Origin: Marsupella aquatica
Taxonomy: Eukaryota > Marchantiophyta
Direction: 5' to 3'
DNA: 64,000 nucleotides
NCBI GenBank assembly: GCA_973895155.1
Contig: OZ316897.1
Coordinates: 20,584,001-20,648,000 of the forward strand
The notes under the pieces are model-generated. The model did no database searches and was not told where the DNA came from. It saw nothing but the letters and a program-made list of their open reading frames with translations. A program made the position numbers and the translations under genes. This document shows, piece after piece, positions 24,545 through 33,040 of this stretch. How positions within the stretch are numbered: position 1 is the first letter of the stretch; each line of letters opens with the position of its first letter.

Positions 24545-25330
24545 GGTCAGAAAAGTCTCATACTTTTTCAGGAGGTAGTAGTTGCGTAGTAGAATCATCC
24601 CTGCAAGTTTCATCTCAAACCGACATGTGGTTTGAAAGTTAGAATTAATTTAGTTTTGCTGTTTTTCGCATAGCCGCGACTTCGCCGACGCTTTGTGAAG
24701 CGTCCCTTGTACTTTTGGACGCTTTGAAAAGCGTCCACCCAAGACCACGACACTTTTTGAAGCGTCCACCACCCAACCAGTTGTACTCCGACGCTTTGCA
24801 ATCCACATGAGGAGCGACGCTCACAGAAGCATCTGCTACCCCGAATGCGACATCGACACTGCGACGCCCACTGAAGCGTCGCACCCGAAGACCAGAAGAC
24901 GGACGCTGTGACCAAAACCTCAAAATTCAGCCGACGCTTTCTGAAGCGTCCACAAAAGTCCTTTGTAGTTTTGGACGCTTTCTGAAGCGTCCACTATGTT
25001 CCCGATACTTAGAAAAATTTTCAGTTTTCGCACTTTTATAACACCGCGCCACTTTTACCGATTTATTTGAGACACTTAGAGATATCAGAAAAGTCTGAAA
25101 CTTTGTCAGCATAGAGATTATATGTAGTAGAGTACCCTAGAAAAGTTTCAATTCATTCCGACTTTTAGTTTAGAAGTTAAAATTAGATTAAAATCACTGT
25201 TTATTAGTTTTACCGCAAACACCGACGCTTTGCAAAGCATCCGCTCAAACCTCGACGCTTTGAGAAGCGTCCCCTGCATTTTTGACACTTTCAGCAGTGT
25301 CCATTCACTTTTCAAGGATGACCGTCATTA
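24545..25330. repeat. Left B terminal inverted region, rich in GACGCTT...AAGCGTC palindromes
   Basis: About ten copies of a roughly 20-bp palindrome (for example 24717-24736 and 24973-24992; arms GGACGCTT and AAGCGTCC) lie here. Much of 24930-25215 is the reverse complement of about 38693-38980. The segment is internally repeated: the GAAAAGTCT...AAGTTAGAATT stretch at 24549-24650 recurs at 25087-25195. Confidence 0.85.
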
Positions 25331-26276
25331 AGTTTATTCAAGACCCTTTAGATATGAAAGGGCATATCCTTTCAGTATCTCAGTCTCCTTGGGTTCCTGC
25401 TAGCCTATATGAAGTAGAATTTGTGTCATTTTCAAGTGTGAAGAAATAAAGTAGTGCCTGTGGCATGTGCTGCAGTACTGGAATCACCTTTGCTTGCAAA
25501 TGCAAAAGGAATTCTTCTCCCTTCCTTGGTCTGAATGATTGAGAGTTTAGATCATTGAAGTAAAATTACTTGTATGAAGTTGAATCTCAGAAGTATGAGG
25601 GAATAGATTCCTTAAGTGGTGACAACCCATCTTCTTGAGTTCTTGATGCATAGTTTTTGGCGTGACATTGCTTGTGCATGGGATGCAAAGATTGTTACTC
25701 ACCAATTACCTGTGACTTCAATTTGATCATGATGATGTTTATTATTCGTGACTCAGAGTATCGACTGGATATCGAAGTGATTGATTACTAGTTTCTTCTG
25801 AGTACCTTTGGAAGGAAAAGTTGAGACGTGTTGACGGCATTTTAGTAATCATCCTAGTACAGTAAACCATTCCAGAAATGTTCTTACGGATATACCACCA
25901 AAATCACATCAAATGAAGTATTGATGAGAAGTTACCTTGGTGTTTTCCAGACTCCCTCATCATACCTCAAGATTTCATTGTGTTTTGTTATTTATTTCCA
26001 TTTTATTAATTGCATTTACAATGTTAAGCAAACATTCAAATCTATGCCTTGCTGAGCAACCATAGTAAAAGGCTCAAACCTGTGTTTTTGTTACCTTAGT
26101 CATTCATAAGTGTTAAACGATAGAAAATCATTCCTTTCTTGTTCTTCCATGGGATCGAATACCGAGTTTTGGATATTAAATGTTGATTTATGTCCTTAGT
26201 GCAATACTACAGAAGTACTTTGTTCTACCCAATAAGGTGAAGTCCAAACAGGAGTTATCAACCCCAATTCTCCACT
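25331..26276. other. AT-rich stretch between left repeat and methyltransferase gene
   Basis: No exon is recognised. It includes the 3' flank of the minus-strand gene that ends at 26277. Confidence 0.5.
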
Positions 26277-28517
26277 CTAATACTCCTCCTTATTGAGAAT
26301 TGAAGGAGCAGCATCCAATGATATTTCTTGGCCTCGATTTGGCCCACTTTTCCAGATGTAACATCGTGCGTTGCATTCCAATGACCTCCATCCAGTTGAT
26401 CCAACTCTATTTCCTTTCTTTTTTGAGAGCAAAAGGACAATAGGACTCCTCGAGTGTGAACGAACGAACACCAATTTGTCATCAGAAGCTGAAAAGAGTG
26501 TGTCAGGACAAGTTGAAGCACCTGCCTGGTTGTCAGCAGCCGTTGATGCATTTCCTCCTAGATTGATTGGAATGTCAGGCAATCCGCCAGTCTCCCCCTC
26601 GGTCTCCCCCCAAGTCAATTCTTTAGTTTCAGCTTCATTTGAATCTCCAAGCCTCGTTGCGCCTTCATTGATCAGATTGGTTGAAGAAAGATGATCAAAT
26701 GTATCAACCCTTGCTCCTTCCAGTTGCTCCATCTGTCCTCCCGACGTTGATGGATTGGGATCATCCTTGTCCAAGTTATCATCAACTTGAACTTCATTGG
26801 GCCCCGGAGGGATGTCATCTAAACCAGATGAACGGTTTGGTGCAAGTCCAATATCATCATCTACATCGTAAGGCTCACCTTGACCAACATGATCATCCAA
26901 ATTCTTGACATATGCCTCCTCTGATGCCTCTACGCCTTCAGCCACTTTGTCAGCAACATCTTCAGACTCAGAACCATCGGATTCAACAGCGACAGCTACA
27001 GCCACAATAGTGGTAGCCCATTGTCGAGAATTTTCAGCAAGTGATTCACAATGAGCTTTAAGTGAGGGAACTCTCTCGCAAAGGTAGGAAGCAAAAGCTT
27101 CCACAAAATGCCTCTCGGAGTGAGAGTCACAATAAACAAAGCATTCCCTATCGCAAAAAAATGATGTCTTCATGGCTTGGCCACTGGAGAAAAAATCTAG
27201 AACCAAATCTCCCGGTTCTGACAAGGATTCAATAATCCTTCGGATCATCCGCGTGGGTTTGGCATGAGGATTAACCCACCCTTCGCGACTGCCAACTGTC
27301 TCAAATCGAGGGGCCATATTCATAATCTTGACGGCCTCTTCCGGGTCCAAAACCACTTTTAGGTCATCGTTTTGTGTCCCCTCATCTGATTCCTTCGCCT
27401 TCCCCTTTCCCTTGTCGATCTTGCATACTTCGTAATCAACATCCTTTGCAGTATACATGAATTTTGGCTTTGGATAGTTGGGCTTGAAAACTTCATTCCA
27501 ATTGATGTCTTCATCTCGAGAAATCCCCGCAAAGATAACTTCTTCAATCCCCCCACCCCAACATGAGTCATGAGGGTGCGGTTGATCATCTCGAGAATAA
27601 CTCCCATACTCAATGTGAATGGTCAAAGCTTTCTCTTGTCCCAGTTTACGAAGGGCACCATGGACATTCAATGCAAGTTGTCCAGGATGAACTGTTATCG
27701 TCACAACAATTGTGGGATTTTGTGGAAGCTCCACAATGTATTCAAAGAGAACAAGAATCTCTGCTTTAGTCCATTGTTTTTGCGGAAGCCGGCTAAAATC
27801 AACAATGGCAAGAGGGCAGGTCGGAGGAGCTTCTTGCAATGACTCTGGATCAATGGTCTTCATGAGATTGTCGCTAAAAAATGTAGCCCATGGTAGGGTC
27901 CGAGAACATGATCCTCCGCCAAATTTCTGGCAGTATATATCATCTAGGCGGAATACCAATGCCGTCGGCAAGATTTCGCTCTCCCGCGTATGATTTGGTT
28001 TTAAAAGGTTAGAAAGATAGACCTCGCCAGTGGCTCTTCGACACCTGCTGAACTCTGAATCAATTGCTAGTGTAGGAAGAACCTCCACTACTTTCCCCCA
28101 ATTAGTATTTGCCGGGAAATTCACCGCATCCTTGGTGCAATAGTAGTCTTCAATAAGGGACTTCAGTTTCCACACGATCTTCACATCTTTGGCCAACTCC
28201 TCTATAGATGGCATGTCTGATTTATTAGAGGCATCTTTCTTTAGCAATACCTTTCCTGACTTCACCCGCGTCAGTATTCTTGTGATGTCTCGTTGTGAGA
28301 TCAACTCACCATCAAAACAATGAAACATGGCAACAGTAATTGCTTTTTCAGACTTCTCATTTCCTTCTACCCCAGCTCCATCGGGAAGTTTCCCATCCAA
28401 CCACAACTGGCATACCAAACTCCATAACTCAAAAAGAGCATCGTCCGCAAACAGTAACCAGTAAACATTTCGACAATCTTTCCTTCCCATGGTCATTCTT
28501 GCAAGAGCCAACCAATC
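26277..28517 (-). CDS. Methyltransferase-like exon, 746 open codons
   Basis: This exon of the gene above is open throughout. The order matches the beta-type permuted DNA methyltransferases (N4-cytosine/N6-adenine class, PF01555 type). A hydrophobic strand ending in VDFSRLPQKQW (about residue 235-247) sits where the catalytic [DS]PP[YW] motif is expected. Near residues 417-470 come KPTRMIRRIIESLSEPGD, LVLDFFSSGQ and VYCDSHSERHFVEAF, corresponding to the AdoMet-binding motif GDLVLDPFxGSG and the following strand with an acidic residue. The catalytic motif is altered and the glycine loop is unusual, so activity is doubtful. The last 250 residues are acidic and low in complexity. Identification rests on motif order only. 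Confidence 0.7.
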   Translation of the reverse strand, partial: DWLALARMTMGRKDCRNVYWLLFADDALFELWSLVCQLWLDGKLPDGAGVEGNEKSEKAITVAMFHCFDGELISQRDITRILTRVKSGKVLLKKDASNKSDMPSIEELAKDVKIVWKLKSLIEDYYCTKDAVNFPANTNWGKVVEVLPTLAIDSEFSRCRRATGEVYLSNLLKPNHTRESEILPTALVFRLDDIYCQKFGGGSCSRTLPWATFFSDNLMKTIDPESLQEAPPTCPLAIVDFSRLPQKQWTKAEILVLFEYIVELPQNPTIVVTITVHPGQLALNVHGALRKLGQEKALTIHIEYGSYSRDDQPHPHDSCWGGGIEEVIFAGISRDEDINWNEVFKPNYPKPKFMYTAKDVDYEVCKIDKGKGKAKESDEGTQNDDLKVVLDPEEAVKIMNMAPRFETVGSREGWVNPHAKPTRMIRRIIESLSEPGDLVLDFFSSGQAMKTSFFCDRECFVYCDSHSERHFVEAFASYLCERVPSLKAHCESLAENSRQWATTIVAVAVAVESDGSESEDVADKVAEGVEASEEAYVKNLDDHVGQGEPYDVDDDIGLAPNRSSGLDDIPPGPNEVQVDDNLDKDDPNPSTSGGQMEQLEGARVDTFDHLSSTNLINEGATRLGDSNEAETKELTWGETEGETGGLPDIPINLGGNASTAADNQAGASTCPDTLFSASDDKLVFVRSHSRSPIVLLLSKKKGNRVGSTGWRSLECNARCYIWKSGPNRGQEISLDAAPSILNKEEY

Positions 28518-28580
28518 CTACAATTGAAAAGGAAAGTCTGTTAGTTCTCCATAACTCAATTGTTTGATAGCACTCAGGTG

Positions 28581-28900
28581 CGGACTGAGACCATCCCAGT
28601 CCAACACAGAACTAGACAGTATCAGTGGAAATAGTCTATTGAATGTGCATGATTTAGTTTGGACTGGGACCATCCCAGTCCAGAACAAAACTAGACAGTA
28701 TCAGTGGAAAAATAATCTATTGAATGTGTATGAATCCATTTGGACTAGGACCATCCCAGTCCAACACCAAACTAGACGATATCAGTGGACAAAGATTCTA
28801 CTGAATGTGCATGAATCCATTTGGACTGGGACCATCCCAGTCCAACGCAAAACTAGGCAATATCAGTGGAAATATTCTACTGAATGTGCATGAATCTACG
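28581..28900. repeat. Four 80-bp repeats with a palindromic core in intron 2 of the ParB-methyltransferase gene
   Basis: The core CCATCCCAGTCC starts at 28591, 28670, 28751 and 28832 (79-81 bp apart). Most copies are preceded by GGACTGGGA, making a hairpin with arms GGACTGGGA and TCCCAGTCC. The block lies within intron 28933-28518. Confidence 0.85.
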
Positions 28901-30641
28901 GTATTGTACCCATCAAGCAGTAACACTTCGTACCTGAAATTTTTGATTGTCTTGAGCATTTGTTTTGTTGTCCCCATGTTTTGGCCGGCTAGGTTTTCCA
29001 CATTCCACAAATTGTGGCCTAGCATGAACGATTGTATCTTTGAAGCATGACTGAAACACCATCGTGCTATTGATCACATTAGATCGCATTGAATGCTCAA
29101 CTAATATTGACGATGGTGTTCGATGAGATAATATTCTTGACTTTCAAAATTCTAGCTTTTTCGCCAATGCTGTCAGCTTGGCATCCTTGTTTGCCCATTC
29201 TCAAATCCATCTGGTTGCTCTAGCCGAATGTTGACCGCTAATGGCAAGGAATTGAACCTCGCCCTTTTTCACGGCTGCTACAAAGTCCCTCCTATCTGAT
29301 TCTGTGTTGTCATACTGCATTAGGTTTCTATGTTTTGTAGTGTAAGGAATCAAGTCTGCTATGTGTGGTTCATGCCCCGGATTTCTTATCATGGAATTGG
29401 CCACCTCCTTTACATGTTCTGCATTCAACATTCTGTAACAGAGTCTTGCCGACGCAGGGAAAATACTGTCTACAGGAATAGAAAATATCGAATTGATCCC
29501 AAACGTATAATATTGCTCCATTTGTTGCAATACCTCATTACCTTCTAAGACCTTCTTCTCCTTAGGAGCGTCCAATTGCTCGTCCACATCTTGTGAATGC
29601 ACTGTCAGGTTTTCTGTAGTGTCATCCATGATGGCACTGTCAATTTTCTGTTTCTTCTTCTGTCTTGGTCTCTTTTCACTTGCACTCGGCTTCTCAACTA
29701 GACGTTTCTTCTCAACTGGCTTCTCAACTCGGCTTCTCATACTCGGCTTCTCAACTGGCTTCTCAACTCGGCTTCTCAACCGGAGGTTTCCTTTGGCTTT
29801 GTTTTCGTTTTCCCATTGCTCTTTGAGAGGTTGCTGCTGTAGTTCCCGTGGTCTCTGTTGTAGGTTCTGGAGCTTTCTCTGGCGCTTTCTCAGGCACAGG
29901 GTTTGTATTCACCACTGGAAGCTTTCTCGTCTTGGAGAAAGATTCTATCCATTGCTTTGCTTTGACTAAATCAAACTTGGGAGCAAATGCAACATCCTTA
30001 TCAATTAAAACACCAGGCTCCTCCGACTCCGACGATAATAATCCAGCTTTCTCAAGTAAATTGCTTAACGTCCAGGTCGTTGCAAAAGAAAAATTGCCTT
30101 GGTGCTTCATCATGTTGAGTTTCAAATATTGAAACCCATACATAATGTCGACTGGAAGCATACCAGTTACCCCGACGACCAACTTCTTTGTGTCATAGGT
30201 CTTTGGAAAAAATCCCATTGACAAAATGCTCAATTCCCCACTTGTGTGCCATTCGACATTGAATTAAGAGGAGTATGCCTTTGACAGAAGGTTAACTTTA
30301 ACCCAACAGGACTTATCGTGCATCTCGAGAATGACCGTATTCATCCCTCTCCCTCCAATGCCAACAGAGACCACAGGTCCGCAAACAAAAGTCAGGCTAT
30401 CATTTCCTCTGCACTTTAAGGTCAAAACAGGTTCAATCGTGGTTGATGGCACTTCATTATTAAGCGGGGTTCTTGAGAACTCAAGCCCCCATCGAAAGCG
30501 TGGGGATCTCTCATCTAGTAAGAATCCGTCCAGGTAGTGGGTCGGTGCAATCGCGGGTTTGAAAACAACAAGATCGCTCCCTGCATCATAAATGTCATCC
30601 ATGTTAGACTTAAAACCTTTCAAACATTCGCATAACTCTTG

Positions 30642-30666
30642 TTGGATTAGGATGGTCCTAGTCCAA
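30642..30666. promoter_or_regulatory. Palindromic motif in intron 1 of the ParB-methyltransferase gene
   Basis: A 25-bp near-palindrome with arms TTGGATTAGGA and TCCTAGTCCAA, between exon 1 (ends 30991) and exon 2 (starts 30580). It differs from the copy at 32292-32316 at only two positions. Confidence 0.6.
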
Positions 30667-30712
30667 CTTGAGATGGTTTTAGACTTGCTCCTACAATCGG
30701 GATTCAATCTCC

Positions 30713-30957
30713 TAGATGGATTTGGATCATCCGAGTCCAACTTTGGATTGGGATAGTCCGAGTCCAACTTTGGATTGGGATCATCCGAGTCCAACTTTGG
30801 ATTTGGATGGTCCGAGTCCAAGTTTGGATTGGGATGGTCCGAGTCCAACTTTGGATTGGTATCATCCGAGTCCAACTTTGGATTTGGATGGTCCGAGTCC
30901 AAGTTTGGATTGGGATGGTCCGAGTCCAACTTTGGACTCGGATGGTCCCAGTCCTCT
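30713..30957. repeat. Array 1: nine 27-bp units of the palindromic motif
   Basis: Units follow GGATTGGGATGGTCCGAG then TCCAA(C/G)TTT. The period of 27 bp keeps frames open on both strands, which yields 9-residue repeats such as LDSDHPNPK (minus) and LDWDGPSPT (plus). By the exon model the array is intronic. Confidence 0.9.
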
Positions 30958-31205
30958 AAGACTTAGGGAGGATAGGTGATGGATACTTACTAGGGATTCG
31001 TGATTGAAATTGTCTAGAGTCTTCGAGTGCCAGTTCCACACTGTCGCTCATAGAGGAGAGGTCAAACTCCTTCGTTTCTTCCACATAGGACATCACAAGG
31101 ACGCGATTCGCTTCCATCTTTCTAACACGTGGCAGAAAGACACATGGCGTCTTAGCAAGCGTCCAATCTAGGGCAATAAAAAAGAATGGAGGTGGAAGGT
31201 GGAAG

Positions 31206-31445
31206 GCGAAGGCGGGGAGGCAGAAAGAGAGCGGAGAGAGAGCGGAGAGCGGAGAGAGAGCGGAGAGAGAGCGGAGAGCGGAGAGAGAGCGAAGAGCAGA
31301 GAGCAAGGAGAGCGGAGAGAGAGTGGAGAGCGGAGAGAGAGCAGAGAGCGGAGAGAGAGCGGAGAGCAGAGAGCAAGGAGAGCGAGAGGAGAGCGAGAGA
31401 GTGAGGAGGAGAGCGAGAGGAGAGCGAGAGAGCGAGGAGTGAGAG
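31206..31445. repeat. GAGAGCGGA purine-rich low-complexity repeat
   Basis: Irregular units such as GAGAGAGAGCGGAGAGC repeat for 240 bp. Open frames on both strands here are compositional artefacts. Confidence 0.9.
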
Positions 31446-31666
31446 AATGAGAATGAGGTCCTGGCTGGACCTCTCCATCCCTTTACCCCCTCCTGCCTCA
31501 CCCCGGTCTGTGTACGGCCAGTTGCCTCCTTCTACTGCGTACGGCCTGCTCTGGCGTACGGCCTGCTCCTACATCCGGCCCGTTGCCCTGACCTTGCATA
31601 CGGCCTCCTTCCTTGATGTCTTGCCTACCTAACAGCCTTCCATGGTAGTCCCCGCGCAATTAGGCT

Positions 31667-31726
31667 CGTGAAGATAAGGTGTGTCCGCAAGCTAAGGTGA
31701 ACACGTACTCAACCCTTATCTTCACG
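31667..31726. repeat. Perfect 13-bp inverted repeat between the divergent genes
   Basis: CGTGAAGATAAGG (31667-31679) is the exact reverse complement of CCTTATCTTCACG (31714-31726), with a 34-bp spacer. It could be a binding site or a hairpin in the leader. Confidence 0.75.
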
Positions 31727-32283
31727 CGATTTCCGGTTGAGCCGACTCGAGCGAAGGGTATAATTTGGGAGACGCCCACTTTGGAGCTCATTCTTGTTCT
31801 AGTTTCCCAAATCTAAGCTCCATGTAATCCGGAGTGGAGTTTCTCTTAAAGTGTTATGTATTGAGCCACTTACCTTCATTGGGTTAGCTTAGCCAGCTTC
31901 TTGACTTTTGGAGTCCTCTTAGTTTATCTTTTACAGACATGTGTGGTTTAGGGTTCAGTTTGTTTTTTACTCCCAAGATTTAGTGGCATATAGCTTGTAT
32001 TTCAAGGTTCTGGGAAGTTTTTACCACTATTCAAACAACAATGTATACCCCTTGGATGTGATATTCATCTTCTACCAGATCTTAATACTAAGGTGAGTAT
32101 AAGGTTAATGCATTCAAATTTAAGGTTCCATTATTTCATGAAACTGTATGTAGACATTAGGGTTTGCCTTAAGACCACGCAAACTTTAGGCTGCACCATA
32201 TCTAGGGAGATCCGTAAAATACGGGGTCTTCCTAAATTTGGATTTTTCTTAGCTTAAGATGTTTGAAGTTTATCTCCTATTAC

Positions 32284-32990
32284 ATCATGGGTTGGTCTAG
32301 GATGGTCCTAGTCCAACTTTGCATTGGGATCATCTGAGTCCAACTTTGGATTGGGATCATACGAGTCCAAGTTTGAACTTGGATGGTCCAAGTCCTAGTT
32401 TGGATTGGGATGGTCTGAGTCCAACTTTGGATTACGATGGTCCGAGTCCAACTTTGGATTGGGATCATCCGAGTCCAAGTTTGGATTGGGATGGTCCGAG
32501 TCCTAGTTTGGACTTGGATGGTCTAAGTCCTAGTTTGGATTGGGATGGTCCGAGTCCAATTTTGGATTGGGATGGTCCGAGTCCAAGTTTAGACTTGGAC
32601 GGTCCAAGTCCAAGTTTGGATTGGGATGGTCCGAGTCCAGGTTTGGACTCGGATGGTCCAAGTCCTAGTTTGGATTGGGATGGTCCGAGTCCTAGTTTGG
32701 ATTGGGATGGTTCTAGTCCAACCTTGGACTGGGATGGTCCCAGTCCAAATCCAGAATCGAAGGATCGTAGTCCAAATCCAGACTTGAAGGATTGCAGTCC
32801 AAATCCGGACTTGGATGGTCCCGGTCCAAATCCGGACTCAGATGGTCCCTGGCCAAATCCAAAATCAAAGGATCGTAGTCCAAATCTAGACTCGGAGGAT
32901 TGCAGTCCTAATCCAAACTTGGATGGTCCCTGTCCACATCCGGACTTGGATGGTCCTAGTCCAAATCCAAAATTGGAGGATAGTAGTCTG
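32284..32990. repeat. Array 2: about 26 units of 27 bp with the palindromic motif, 5' of the transposase
   Basis: It starts with the palindrome at 32292-32316 and continues in a 27-bp period. The first 16 units resemble array 1; the last ten drift to forms such as AATCCGGACTTGGATGGTCC. A plus-strand frame stays open through the whole array (9-residue repeat LDWDGPSPS) but is out of frame with the following exon. The array lies between a strong donor at 32093 and an acceptor at 33040, so intronic location is favoured. Confidence 0.85.
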
Positions 32991-33040
32991 AATCAAAATT
33001 TGCATGAGTTTGGTTTTAATCCATTTTTTTCAGTGTGCAG

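Larger units (their letters stand above)
26277..31117 (-). pseudogene. ParB-like domain joined to DNA methyltransferase-like domain, three exons, exon 2 damaged
   Basis: Exons with GT-AG borders and matching phases: 31117-30991 (ATG at 31117), 30580-28934, 28517-26277. Exon 2 holds a module without known family, a charged Lys/Pro linker, and a ParB-like fold: INSIFSIPVDSIFP, a helix with LNAEHVKEVANSM, then FLAISGQHSARATRWI, equivalent to the ParB phrase for a conserved GEHR-type loop (here GQHS). Exon 3 carries the methyltransferase-like part. ParB plus N4/N6 methyltransferase fusions are well known in phages and bacterial mobile elements, where ParB guides or assists DNA modification. Exon 2 contains TAA at 30266-30264, a frame change in a VEKPS repeat near 29765-29780, and TGA at 29203-29201 and 29146-29144. 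The gene is therefore damaged, or exon 2 is spliced in an unseen way. Confidence 0.7.
31118..32283. other. Divergent promoter region between ParB-methyltransferase and transposase genes
   Basis: The two genes point away from each other from here. It contains a purine-rich simple repeat (31206-31445), a short repeat of CGTACGGCC (31507-31610) and a hairpin (31667-31726). A strong donor, AAG|GTGAGT at 32092/32093, may end a non-coding first exon of the transposase gene. Confidence 0.55.

Noticed and set aside
30956-31501. Minus-strand open frame with Leu/Ser/Arg repeats, and opposite-strand frames rich in Glu/Arg
   Set aside because: Produced by the GA-rich low-complexity repeat; only the first 43 codons from ATG 31117 are kept as exon 1.
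30713-32990. CRISPR-like appearance of regularly spaced repeats
   Set aside because: There are no unique spacers, the units are contiguous and the genome is a plant.
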